Under the pieces are notes generated by a model. It did no database searches, was not told the DNA's origin, and saw only the letters and a program-made list of their open reading frames with translations. A stretch of DNA of 64,000 bases from Microbacterium sp. STN6 (GTDB lineage Bacteria > Actinomycetota > Actinomycetes > Actinomycetales > Microbacteriaceae). The position numbers and the translations under genes are program-made. The stretch lies in NCBI RefSeq assembly GCF_026410545.1, contig NZ_JAPMIT010000001.1, positions 434,001 through 498,000 of the forward strand. The letters are read 5' to 3'. This document shows positions 35,018-43,108 of the stretch, piece after piece (positions within the stretch are counted from its first letter, which is position 1; the number at the start of each line of letters is the position of its first letter).

Positions 35018-35980
35018 ATGGCGTGGCTTGTGACCGGGGGAGCCGGATACATCGGTGCGCACGTGGTGCGCGCGTTCGCGGACGAGGGCATCGACACGGT
35101 CATCGTTGACGACCTGTCCAGCGGCCATGAATCCTTCGTGCCCGACGGCGCGCCGTTCGTGCGCGGCAGCATCCTCGACCGCGAACTGCTTGATGCCACG
35201 TTCCGCGACCATGACATCACCGGCGTCGTGCACGTGGCCGGCTTCAAATACGCCGGCGTCTCGGTTCAGCGCCCGCTGCACACGTATGAGCAGAACGTGA
35301 CGGGCACCGCGACGCTGCTTGCCGCGATGCAGAATGCCGGCATCCGCTCGATTGTGTTCTCGTCAAGCGCCGCCGTCTATGGCACGCCCTCAGTCGACCT
35401 CGTCACCGAGGAGACCGCGAAGAGCCCGGAGTCGCCGTACGGCGAGTCGAAGCTGATCGGCGAATGGCTGCTGCGCGACCAGGGCATCGCCGACGGATTG
35501 CGCCACACCAGCCTGCGCTACTTCAACGTTGTGGGCTCGGCGAGCGACCAGCTGCCAGACACGAGCCCGCACAATCTGTTCCCGCTGGTCTTCGACGCGC
35601 TTATCGAGGGGCGCACCCCCCGCATCAACGGGGACGACTACCCGACCCCCGACGGAACGTGTGTGCGCGACTACATCCACGTGGCCGATCTCGCCATCTC
35701 GCATGTAGCCGCCGCCAAGCGCCTCGCGGCCGGTGAGAGCATCGAGCCGGCCTACAACCTCGGTAGCGGTGACGGCGTCTCGGTAGGCGAGATCATGTCG
35801 GCCGTGGCCGCGGTCACGGGCATCGCGTTTACCCCAGAGGTGGGGCCACGCCGCCCAGGCGACCCGGCTCGCATCGTGGCGTCGGGGGAGCTCGCCGCCC
35901 GCGACCTCGACTGGCGGATGCGCCACACGCTCGACGACATGGTCGCGAGCGCTTGGGCGGCCCACCAGGCTGCGTCCTGA
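35018..35980 (+). CDS. galE: UDP-glucose 4-epimerase
   Basis: 320 aa from ATG 35018, preceded by GAGGAGGAA at 3-4 nt; an in-frame GTG at 34988 is less likely. GGAGYIG (7-13), Ser116 in FSSSAAVYG and Tyr141-GES-Lys145 are the NAD and catalytic residues. KYAGVSVQRP and LRYFNVVGS are GalE-specific. It interconverts UDP-Glc and UDP-Gal for glycans. It is followed by a 432-bp gap with element B before whiB, so it is probably the end of its transcript. Confidence 0.92.
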   Translation: MAWLVTGGAGYIGAHVVRAFADEGIDTVIVDDLSSGHESFVPDGAPFVRGSILDRELLDATFRDHDITGVVHVAGFKYAGVSVQRPLHTYEQNVTGTATLLAAMQNAGIRSIVFSSSAAVYGTPSVDLVTEETAKSPESPYGESKLIGEWLLRDQGIADGLRHTSLRYFNVVGSASDQLPDTSPHNLFPLVFDALIEGRTPRINGDDYPTPDGTCVRDYIHVADLAISHVAAAKRLAAGESIEPAYNLGSGDGVSVGEIMSAVAAVTGIAFTPEVGPRRPGDPARIVASGELAARDLDWRMRHTLDDMVASAWAAHQAAS

Positions 35981-36069
35981 GCCGGCAGCGGGTGTAACGA
36001 GCCGCGCGTCGGTTCTCCAAGGCGCCCTCTCGGTGGTCAGCGGCGCGCACGAGCGCCCGCTTTCCCGGG

Positions 36070-36150
36070 CGAAAACGACGGTGTTTCTGCGGAAAACCGG
36101 CGTTCTCGAGGCGGATCTGACCGGTTTCAACAGAAGTGCCGTCGTTTTCG
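36070..36150. repeat. 81-bp inverted-arm element, copy B
   Basis: Arms CGAAAACGACGG and CCGTCGTTTTCG are a perfect inverted pair. Pairing continues into TGTTTCTG / CAGAAGTG with mismatches. A nested GAAAACCGG / CCGGTTTC pair lies inside. Between galE and whiB. Confidence 0.9.
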
Positions 36151-36350
36151 TTCGGCGCCACGCCTACCCCCGACACGTGGCGCCCGCCGATCACCCTCTC
36201 AGGAGGTGAGCCGACCGGCAACGCGACGTTCGAGTCTCAGCGAGGGGTAGACAGCCCGGGCGTGTCGCGAATCTTCTGCATGTCCGGCGCGTCGCGAAGT
36301 CTCCAGCGCCGGTTGAGGCTTTACGATTTGCGACTTGACGCCACCTAACT

Positions 36351-36362
36351 ACACCGGTGTAA
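36351..36362. promoter_or_regulatory. Palindrome TACACCGGTGTA upstream of whiB
   Basis: A perfect 12-bp palindrome 50 bp before the whiB start codon, in a locally AT-richer stretch. Possible operator or regulator site for whiB; no known factor is assigned. Confidence 0.45.
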
Positions 36363-36412
36363 TTACTAGCAAGCGTCTGCAGTTGCCGGCGTGAGATGGG
36401 TGGGAGATCGAT

Positions 36413-36736
36413 ATGGCTATACCTGAATATCGCTCTGGGGTACCCGATGACTGGTTCGTCGATCCTGTTCGTTTGGGGGTGCCGGGAGTTCGGTCCTCTG
36501 TCGATGACGACGAGAACCCCCTGGCGTGGCAGTCGGATGCTCTGTGTGCGCAGACCGATCCTGAGGCGTTCTTCCCCGAAAAGGGCGGATCGACCAGGGA
36601 CGCCAAGAAGATTTGCGCCACGTGCGAAGTGCGCGCCCAGTGTCTCGAGTATGCGCTCGCGAATGATGAGCGATTCGGCATCTGGGGCGGCCTTTCGGAG
36701 CGCGAACGCCGCAAGCTGCGCAAACGCGCCGTCTGA
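36413..36736 (+). CDS. whiB: WhiB-family iron-sulfur transcription factor (WhiB2/WhmD-like)
   Basis: 107 aa. The four cluster-binding cysteines are C45, C68, C71 and C77, with the C-x2-C-x5-C spacing of the Wbl family. The turn GIWGG (89-93) and the basic tail ERERRKLRKRAV form the DNA-contact end. Neighbours (manA, manB, DUF3499, metallopeptidase-like) match the mycobacterial whiB2 region, which points to the essential WhiB2/WhmD type linked to cell division. GGGAG 7 nt upstream is the RBS. Elements B and C flank the gene. Confidence 0.93.
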   Translation: MAIPEYRSGVPDDWFVDPVRLGVPGVRSSVDDDENPLAWQSDALCAQTDPEAFFPEKGGSTRDAKKICATCEVRAQCLEYALANDERFGIWGGLSERERRKLRKRAV

Positions 36737-36837
36737 GCCGAGAGGTTCTATCATCGGGATGCGCGGCCGCACCCCAATGTGAGTGCATCGACTTGGGGGT
36801 TCCACGCGCTCCGGGTCCGGACGCCACGCTCGTTTTG

Positions 36838-36960
36838 CCTGGCGGCCGTGCGCCTCGCCTGATGGCCGTGCGCCTCGCGTTGCGGCCCTGGGTCTCGCCC
36901 GACGCCGTCCGTGGTTCTGCGCCTCGCGCGACGCCGCCAGGGCCTCGCTTTGCGCCGATA
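36838..36960. repeat. Degenerate tandem repeats of about 21 bp
   Basis: A phrase like GGCCGTGCGCCTCGC recurs about five times with growing divergence (…GTGCGCCTCGCCT, GTGCGCCTCGCGT, CTGGGTCTCGCCC, TCTGCGCCTCGCGC, AGGGCCTCGCTT). Non-coding by position; function unknown. Confidence 0.6.
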
Positions 36961-36981
36961 AGGGTTTGCCGCGCCCCCGAT

Positions 36982-37062
36982 CGAAAACGACGGACATATC
37001 GCCTTTAACAAAGGGATTCGGCGTCCTGAGCGCCGAATCGGCCAATTTCACCGTCGTTTTCA
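36982..37062. repeat. 81-bp inverted-arm element, copy C
   Basis: Arms CGAAAACGACGG / CCGTCGTTTTCA. A 9-bp perfect internal stem GATTCGGCG / CGCCGAATC surrounds a 7-nt loop. Between whiB and the giant GT2 gene. Confidence 0.88.
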
Positions 37063-37067
37063 ATTGT

Positions 37068-37123
37068 GCTATCCGGCTATCCGGCTATCCGGCTATCCGG
37101 CTGTCCGGCTGTCGGGCTGTCCG
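37068..37123. repeat. 8-bp tandem array
   Basis: Seven units of GCTATCCG or its variants GCTGTCCG and GCTGTCGG follow each other directly, 6 bp after the right arm of element C. Such short arrays are prone to slippage. Confidence 0.85.
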
Positions 37124-37201
37124 GGCGATCGGGCGCGGCGTCGCCGGGTCGCGGGGTGCCGGGCCCGATGCTCCCGTTCGGTCAACCGGCTTCCGTGCTG
37201 T

Positions 37202-37282
37202 CGAAAGCGACGGACTTTTCTGCTCTATGAAGCGGATGCGGCGCTTCCAGCGCTGAATCTCGCAGAATCACCGTCGTTTTCG
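37202..37282. repeat. 81-bp inverted-arm element, copy D
   Basis: Arms CGAAAGCGACGG / CCGTCGTTTTCG. Internal stem GCGCT / AGCGC around TCC. The interior also holds an AGCGGATGC word. Second element in the same gap as copy C. Confidence 0.87.
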
Positions 37283-37388
37283 ATCACGGGCGCGGCAGGC
37301 GGCAGCGGGGCGCGACGGCCGGGCGCAGAGCCGCGACGCGCGCCTCGCCTGAGCGGCGTTCGGGGAAGCGCGACCTAGGCTTGCTGCG

Positions 37389-40300
37389 ATGTATCCGAGA
37401 GTCACCGCCGTCGTCGTCGCCCGCAACGGGGGCGAGCATCTGAGGCGAACCCTCGAGGCGCTGCGCGCGCAGACCCGCCAGCCCGATGTGGTGATCGCCG
37501 TGGACTGCGGAGCCGGGGAGGCTACGGCCCGCGACCTGGCCGAGTTCAGCCCGACGCAGATCGTCGCCGTACGGGAGCGGCTCTCGTTCGGTGCCGCTGT
37601 GGCGACCGGGCTGCGTGTGAGCGCGCAGCCCGCATCCGATCATGAATGGCTATGGCTGCTCGGGCAGGACACGGCGCCCGAACCGACCGCGCTCGAAGCC
37701 CTGCTCGGCACGGTCGAGGTGTCACCCTCGGTCGCGGTTGCCGGGCCCAAGCTGGTCGACTGGGAAGACGCGAGCCGGATCCGCGCGCTGGGCGAGTCGA
37801 TGACGCCGCTCGGCGCGTCGGTCGCCCTCGTCGAGGACGAGCTCGACCAGGCCCAGCACGACCACATGAGCGACGTGCTCGGCGTCTCACCCGCGGGCAT
37901 GCTCGTGCGGCACACGCTGTGGGAGAAGCTCGGCGGCTTCGACCCCGCCCTGCCTGTGGCCGACGATGGCCTCGACTTCTGCGTGCGCACGCGGCTCGCC
38001 GGCTTCCGGGTGGTGCTGGTGCCCACGGCGCGCGTCGCGATCGCCGGCGATGGGGTGGTGGGGGCGAGCCGGTCGGGCAAGGGTTCCAACCGCCGCCGAT
38101 TGTTCAGGGTGCGCCGCGCCGCCCAGCTGCACCGTCGCATGGCATACGCGCCCGCCGCGGCTGTGCCGTTCCACTGGCTCTCCCTCGTGCCGCTTGCCGT
38201 GCTGCGCTCGCTCGGCCGCCTGCTGCGCAAGCAACCCGGCGCCGTCGGCGGCGAACTCGCGGCGGCGTTCCAGGTCGCCTTCAGTGGGATGCGCACCGGC
38301 AACGCGCGCCGAGCCCTCGCGCGCGGCCGCGCCACCGGCTCCGGATTCTCGGCCATCGCCCCGCTTCGCGTGCCCCTGCCCGAGGTGCGCCGCGCCCGTG
38401 CCCTGCGCCGCGAGGCCGCGGTCATGCGAGCCCGCGGCGAGCGGCAGGAACTCGAGTTCTTCTCGGGCGGCGGCATCTGGGTCGTGATCGCCATGGCGGT
38501 CGTCGGCGTCGCCATCACAGTTCCGCTGCTCGGCTCGCCCGTACTCACGGGCGGCGGCCTGCTGCCGCTGGGCGACCGCGTCGGCGAGCTGTGGCAGAAC
38601 ATCGGCTACGGATGGCGAGACACCGGCCTCGGCTTCACCGGCTCCGCCGACCCCTTCTCAGCCGTGCTCGCCCTCCTCGGCTCGCTCACGTTCTGGCAGC
38701 CGTCGCTCTCGCTGACCGTGCTGTGGGTTGCCGCCCTGCCGCTCGCCGCGCTCGGTGCGTGGCTCGCCGCATGCCGGTTCACGCGCCGAATCGGCCTACG
38801 TGCGGTCGTCGCGGTTCTCTGGGCGCTCGCGCCGCCGCTTCTGGTGGGCATGCAGACGGGCAGGCCATCCGCTGTGCTGCTGCATCTGGTGCTTCCGTGG
38901 ATCGTGTTCGCGGGCGCGACTGCGGCGCGCTCGTGGGCGGCCGCCGCGACGACCGCGCTGCTGGCGGCCGGAGCGCTTGCGTGCGCGCCGTCGCTGTGGC
39001 CGGCGTTCGTTCTCGTGTGGATCGGGGCGATGATCGTCGCCCGCCGGTACGCGCCGCGACTGGCCGCCGTTCCGCTGCCCGCCGCCGTGCTGTTCGCGCC
39101 GCTGGGAGCGCAGCTGATTCTTTCGGGCAACCCATGGGCGATCTTCGCCGATCCCGGCGTGCCGCTGGCGGCGGGGGGAGCCGCAGCGGGTGCGGGAGCC
39201 GCGGGCGCTGGCGCGGCGGGCGCTGGTGCGGGAGTCGCGGGCGCCGCTGGTGTCGGTGCCGCAGGTGCCGCGGGTGCCGACGGCAGCACAAGCATCTGGC
39301 ACCTGCTCGCGGGCTTCCCCGACGCGGCCTACGGCGGCTGGCATGCGGTGCTCGACGCGATCGGCCTCGGCGCCGTGCCCGTGGGCGTGACGGTCGCGGT
39401 GCTGCTCGCGCCGCTCGCGCTGCTGGCGCTTCTCGCCCTGTTCCTTCGTGGCTTCACGCGCGCGCTGCTGTGGGTCGGCGTTGCTCTGCTCGGCTTCGCA
39501 ACCGCCGTCGCCGCCGGGCAGGTCGTCGTCGCCTCGGCCGGCGCCGCCCCCGTGACCATCTGGCCGGGAGCCGGGCTCAGCCTCTTCTGGCTCGGTCTTG
39601 TTGCCGCCGCGACCATCGGCCTCTCGGCTCTTCGCCGCGTCGCGCTGCTGCCCGCGTGGGTGGCTGCGGTGGCGGTCGTGGTCGCCGTGATCCCGGCCGT
39701 TATCGCCCTGCCGTTCGGCACGTCGGCGGTGACCGCCAGCGACGGGCGTGTGCTGCCCGCCGTCGTCACCGCCGAGGCGTCCACAAACCCACGCATCGGC
39801 ACCCTGCGGCTTACCGCCCAGCCCGGCGGCGGTGTCGTCGCCGACCTCGTGCGCGGCTCCGGTCCCACCCTCGAGCGCCAGAGCGTACTCGAGGGCACCC
39901 GCAGGCACGTCACCGACCGGCAGCGCGAGCTGGCCACGCTGGCAGGCAACCTGGCGTCGAAGAGCGGCAGGGACGCATCCGCTGACCTGAAGCGACTCGG
40001 CATCGGCTTCGTGCTCGTGGCGCCCCCGGTGCACGAGCGCGGCCAGGAGCCGACACGCGCCGCCGACGACACGGCCACGCGTGCGACGACGGCGCTCGCG
40101 GGCAACGCCGATCTCGCCGCCGTCGCGTCGACGTCATACGGTTCGCTGTTCAGTTTCGATGCCGGCACGGATGCTGCTCCGCCCGCCGCCCGGGTGCCCA
40201 CCGCGACGGGCGAGCCCTACCGCACGCTCACGTTCGTCGTCTTCGGCATCGTGTTCGGGGCGTTCCTGCTGCTGGCGCTGCCGACCGGGCGCTGGGCCGA

Positions 40301-40703
40301 GGTTCCGGAGCCGCGGCCGTCGCGGCGGCGCGGGCGGGGCGCGATCAAGGAACGCCGGGGTGTCGATGATGGTGCCGCTGCAGGCCGGACGGATGGGGAC
40401 GCGGAAGCGGTTGACGTGGCCGAGGGGAACGCGGACGCGGTCGACGAGGCCGAGGAGGCAGCGGACGCGCAAAGCGTCGCTGACGCTGAGACGGATGCCG
40501 GTGACGCCGGCTTCGACGGCCGGCTCGACGACGCTGTCGATGACGACAACGCCTTCGATGACGACGACGCCTTCGACGATGACGACGACTTCGACGACGA
40601 CACCGTGCTGAGCGCGCGCGACCACGTGCGGGTTCCCGCGCGGGCCGCCCGCGATGGTGCAGAGGGCGACGCCGACCCAGACGACGCAGGAGGGCGATCG
40701 TGA
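37389..40703 (+). CDS. Giant family 2 glycosyltransferase with polytopic C-terminal membrane domain
   Basis: 1104 aa. Residues about 1-240 form the GT-A domain (TAVVVARNGGEHLRRTLEAL; WLLGQDTAPEP near 90-98 in place of the usual DDD). Many hydrophobic segments follow (about 365-740). Residues about 595-635 are an Ala/Gly-rich run coded by a repetitive tract (39172-39290), and the tail from about 994 is strongly acidic with runs of Asp. Members of this family sit beside DUF5719 genes in actinobacteria, suggesting cell-wall glycan transfer across the membrane (inference). Its stop overlaps the next GTG start. Confidence 0.85.
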   Translation: MYPRVTAVVVARNGGEHLRRTLEALRAQTRQPDVVIAVDCGAGEATARDLAEFSPTQIVAVRERLSFGAAVATGLRVSAQPASDHEWLWLLGQDTAPEPTALEALLGTVEVSPSVAVAGPKLVDWEDASRIRALGESMTPLGASVALVEDELDQAQHDHMSDVLGVSPAGMLVRHTLWEKLGGFDPALPVADDGLDFCVRTRLAGFRVVLVPTARVAIAGDGVVGASRSGKGSNRRRLFRVRRAAQLHRRMAYAPAAAVPFHWLSLVPLAVLRSLGRLLRKQPGAVGGELAAAFQVAFSGMRTGNARRALARGRATGSGFSAIAPLRVPLPEVRRARALRREAAVMRARGERQELEFFSGGGIWVVIAMAVVGVAITVPLLGSPVLTGGGLLPLGDRVGELWQNIGYGWRDTGLGFTGSADPFSAVLALLGSLTFWQPSLSLTVLWVAALPLAALGAWLAACRFTRRIGLRAVVAVLWALAPPLLVGMQTGRPSAVLLHLVLPWIVFAGATAARSWAAAATTALLAAGALACAPSLWPAFVLVWIGAMIVARRYAPRLAAVPLPAAVLFAPLGAQLILSGNPWAIFADPGVPLAAGGAAAGAGAAGAGAAGAGAGVAGAAGVGAAGAAGADGSTSIWHLLAGFPDAAYGGWHAVLDAIGLGAVPVGVTVAVLLAPLALLALLALFLRGFTRALLWVGVALLGFATAVAAGQVVVASAGAAPVTIWPGAGLSLFWLGLVAAATIGLSALRRVALLPAWVAAVAVVVAVIPAVIALPFGTSAVTASDGRVLPAVVTAEASTNPRIGTLRLTAQPGGGVVADLVRGSGPTLERQSVLEGTRRHVTDRQRELATLAGNLASKSGRDASADLKRLGIGFVLVAPPVHERGQEPTRAADDTATRATTALAGNADLAAVASTSYGSLFSFDAGTDAAPPAARVPTATGEPYRTLTFVVFGIVFGAFLLLALPTGRWAEVPEPRPSRRRGRGAIKERRGVDDGAAAGRTDGDAEAVDVAEGNADAVDEAEEAADAQSVADAETDAGDAGFDGRLDDAVDDDNAFDDDDAFDDDDDFDDDTVLSARDHVRVPARAARDGAEGDADPDDAGGRS
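39172..39290 (+). repeat. Ala/Gly-coding low-complexity tract in giant GT2
   Basis: About 120 bp in which GCGGGCGCTGG/GCGGGTGC-like words recur, coding an almost uninterrupted Ala-Gly run between membrane segments. Likely flexible extracytoplasmic loop; variable by slippage (inference). Confidence 0.7.
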
Positions 40704-42226
40704 CCAACAGCCGATCGATTCTCCGCGGAGCCTCGCGCGCCGTCGCCGGCGTGGTGGGCGTCGGCGTGGTTGCGGCCGTCATCGGGGCGGCAGCGCTGAT
40801 GCCGCTGCCTGGCCACAGCATTGGCCCGGCGGTCGTTCCCGTCACGCCCGTGCCCACCGACCAGCAGCTCGTATGCCCGGGCCCACTGCTCGCGCTCGCC
40901 GCCGACTCCACAAACGCCGGATCTGCCGCCTCGTTCGGCAGCCCGTCAACGGTCTCGGGCTCGCTCGCTGCCAGCGGCTCCGGCGCAGGCTCCGGCACCG
41001 GCACTGAGCTCGGCACGGTGCAGGAATCGCGTCTGAAGTCGGGCGGAGTGGGCTCCGGCGCACCGCTGCTCGTGACCGTGCCCGTCGCCGACGGCTCCAC
41101 CACGGCGCCGCTCGTCGCGGGCGGGCAGAGCCAGCGCGCGACGGAAGACGACATTGCGGGGCTGGCCACCTCGGCGTGCGGTGTCGCATCCGCTGACAGC
41201 TGGCTCGTAGCGGGCGCCACGACCATCGGCCAGACGTCGCTGGTGCTGCTGACGAACCCCACGCAGGTGAGCGCGACCGTCGACCTCACGGTGTACGGCG
41301 AGGCCGGGCCGGTCGAGTCGGCCGGCGCCACGGGCGTGACGGTGCCCGCCGGTCAGCAGAAGGTGGTGCCGCTGGCCGGCATCGCGCCGAACGTCGCCGC
41401 ACCGGTCGTGCACGTGCGCACCCGCGGCGGCGAGGTACTCGCGAGCATGCAGCAGAGCTTCGAGCAGGGAATCCAACCGCGCGGCGTCGAGCTGAGCGCC
41501 TCGACCCTCGGACCGTCGACGGAGCAGAGGGTGCCCGGCGTCATGGTGCGCACGTCGAAGGCGATCGACGCGGGGCAGTCCGACGAGGAATACGACGTCA
41601 ACCAGCCCGCCCTGCGCGTGCTCGTGCCGGGCGCGAAGGCCGCGCACGTCTCGGTGAGCGCCGTCGGCGAGAGCGGAACCGAAGCGGGCAACGCGTACAC
41701 CGCCACGCTCAAGCCGGGAGTCGTCACCGAGATTCCCCTGACGCAGCTGCCGGATGGCGACTACACGCTCACCGTCACCTCAGACGCGCCGGTCGTCGCC
41801 GCCGCCCGCACTGCCACCGTCGGCAGCTCGTCCGGCACCAGCGGGTCGAGCGGCGCCTCGGGGTCGAGCGCGTCTGCCGCGGCTCACGAGGACTTCGCGT
41901 GGTTCACCGCGTCGGCGCCGCTGCCCGCGCGCTTCCTCGCGGCCGTGGCGCCGGGCGCCGGAGACTCGGTGCGCCTGCACCTCGTCAACCCCTCCGCGAC
42001 GGATGCGGCCGTTAGCGTCACCCCGCCATCCGGCCCCGCGTCGCGTATTGAGATTCCCGCCGGGTCGGCCGTGAGCTTGCCGGCGCAACGGGACGGCGTG
42101 TACGTGGTATCGGGCGCGGCGGGGCTGGTGGCCTCGGTGGGCTACGCGGGCGACGGCGTGATCAGCGCGTCGGCGGTGGAGCGGCCTGCGCCGCTCGCGA
42201 GCCCGATCACGGTGTACACGCGCTGA
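40700..42226 (+). CDS. DUF5719 family secreted/membrane protein
   Basis: 508 aa from GTG 40700 with AGGAGGG 6 nt upstream, overlapping the GT2 stop. One N-terminal membrane segment (about 14-34, AVAGVVGVGVVAAVIGAAALM) is followed by an extracytoplasmic beta-rich part with Ser/Gly/Ala-rich linkers (about 75-100 and about 370-395). It always neighbours the large GT2 in related bacteria, so the two likely act together at the cell envelope (context inference). Exact function unknown. Confidence 0.8.
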   Translation: MTNSRSILRGASRAVAGVVGVGVVAAVIGAAALMPLPGHSIGPAVVPVTPVPTDQQLVCPGPLLALAADSTNAGSAASFGSPSTVSGSLAASGSGAGSGTGTELGTVQESRLKSGGVGSGAPLLVTVPVADGSTTAPLVAGGQSQRATEDDIAGLATSACGVASADSWLVAGATTIGQTSLVLLTNPTQVSATVDLTVYGEAGPVESAGATGVTVPAGQQKVVPLAGIAPNVAAPVVHVRTRGGEVLASMQQSFEQGIQPRGVELSASTLGPSTEQRVPGVMVRTSKAIDAGQSDEEYDVNQPALRVLVPGAKAAHVSVSAVGESGTEAGNAYTATLKPGVVTEIPLTQLPDGDYTLTVTSDAPVVAAARTATVGSSSGTSGSSGASGSSASAAAHEDFAWFTASAPLPARFLAAVAPGAGDSVRLHLVNPSATDAAVSVTPPSGPASRIEIPAGSAVSLPAQRDGVYVVSGAAGLVASVGYAGDGVISASAVERPAPLASPITVYTR

Positions 42227-42239
42227 GTTGCCGCGCGGG

Positions 42240-42358
42240 GGTTGAGGAGCGCCGAGGGCGCGTCTCGAAACCCTGTAGTAGCGCTGGGCGCGTCTCGAAA
42301 CCCTGGAGTAGCGCTGGGTTTCGAGAGAGCCGGCTGCGCCGGCTTCCTCAACCCGCGC
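42240..42358. repeat. GTTTCGAGA-type intergenic repeat with internal 30-bp duplication
   Basis: The block starts GGTTGAGGAG and ends TTCCTCAACC, an inverted outer pair. Inside, a 30-bp unit starting GCGCGTCTCGAAACCCTG is present twice (42258-42287, 42288-42317), then GTTTCGAGA in the other direction and a GCCGGC-TGC-GCCGGC hairpin (42329-42343). It sits between convergent genes and could end transcription from both sides. A partial relative lies near 30870-30905. Confidence 0.75.
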
Positions 42359-42368
42359 TGCGAGCGGG

Positions 42369-42812
42369 TCAGAAGTGGTTGAAGCGGTCGGGCGCCAGAT
42401 CCCATGGGTCTCGACCAAGCAACTCTGCGACGGCACGGAAGACGCAGGCTTCGACCAGCATCCGCTTGTGAAAATCATCGTTGCGGTGCAGCTTGGTCAG
42501 CCGCTGGATGGGCACGCGGTACAGCACGACCGTTCGCGTGCCCCGGTCGACCGACCAGCGGCGCACGCCCTCGTCGCCCACGGCGCCGGCGGGAGCGGCG
42601 GCGACCTCGAAGTGCACGGCGGAGAGCTCGTCGGGCCAGAGGCCCGTGAGGTAGTCGGCGGCGGCCGCGACCATCATTTCGAAGTCGTCGATGCGGTTGT
42701 GCAGCAGGGGCAGGTGCGGGCCGGTGATGGGCCCGCGCGCGCCGTGGCCGTGGCGGTTGCGCGGCACGATGACCGCCGGGGGAACCGCGTGCGCATGACG
42801 GGAACGAGGCAT
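42369..42812 (-). CDS. Metallopeptidase-family (zincin-like) protein without HExxH
   Basis: 147 aa. Size, position between DUF5719 and DUF3499, and the middle segment VVLYRVPIQRL match the short actinobacterial 'metallopeptidase family' near whiB2 (Rv3259-like). The helix where a HExxH zinc motif would be expected reads VEACVFRAVAELLG and has no histidine pair, so enzymatic activity is doubtful. The N-terminal about 25 residues are His/Arg-rich. Convergent with DUF5719, divergent from DUF3499. Confidence 0.7.
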   Translation of the reverse strand: MPRSRHAHAVPPAVIVPRNRHGHGARGPITGPHLPLLHNRIDDFEMMVAAAADYLTGLWPDELSAVHFEVAAAPAGAVGDEGVRRWSVDRGTRTVVLYRVPIQRLTKLHRNDDFHKRMLVEACVFRAVAELLGRDPWDLAPDRFNHF

Positions 42813-42856
42813 GTCGCCATCTTACGGCGAGCCGCCGACGGTAGTCTTGACGCACG

Positions 42857-43108
42857 ATGTCAACCCGCCCGTGTTCCCGCGCCGCGTGCCAGCGCGAGGC
42901 GATCGCCACGCTCACCTACGACTACGCCGACTCGATGGCCGTGCTCGGTCCGCTCAGCCTCGTGCACGAGCCGCACAGCTACGACCTGTGCGCCGTGCAT
43001 GCCGAGCGCATGTCGGCGCCGAAGGGCTGGCAGGTGGTGCGGCACCAGGTCGTCGGCGAGCTCGGGGCCGGTGGCGTGGGCGCGGGTGAGATAGGTTTTG
43101 GGGCATGA
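42857..43108 (+). CDS. DUF3499 family protein
   Basis: 83 aa. Cysteines in PCSRAAC near the N-terminus and YDLCAVHAERM in the middle suggest a small zinc-binding fold. The segment SAPKGWQVVRH is typical of DUF3499. It overlaps the manB start (ATGA), as its orthologue does next to manB in mycobacteria. Function unknown. No strong RBS before ATG 42857. Confidence 0.85.
   Translation: MSTRPCSRAACQREAIATLTYDYADSMAVLGPLSLVHEPHSYDLCAVHAERMSAPKGWQVVRHQVVGELGAGGVGAGEIGFGA

Larger units (their letters stand above)
35981..36412. other. Intergenic region galE to whiB
   Basis: About 430 bp without a supported gene. It contains element B (36070-36150) and about 260 bp upstream of whiB, where ACTACACCGGTGTAATTAC (about 36349-36367) holds the palindrome TACACCGGTGTA, a candidate operator for whiB. 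The last 20 bp carry GGGAG, the whiB ribosome-binding site. Confidence 0.55.
36737..37388. other. Repeat-rich intergenic region whiB to giant GT2
   Basis: About 650 bp with no gene I can support. In order: degenerate tandem repeats of about 21 bp (36838-36960), element C (36982-37062), an 8-bp array (37068-37123), element D (37202-37282) and about 100 bp of plain GC-rich sequence before the next gene. Confidence 0.65.

Noticed and set aside
37646-39985. 779-codon open frame overlapping the giant GT2 gene in another frame
   Set aside because: Very Arg/Ala-rich, without motifs; the GT2 frame has clear domain structure and membrane segments.
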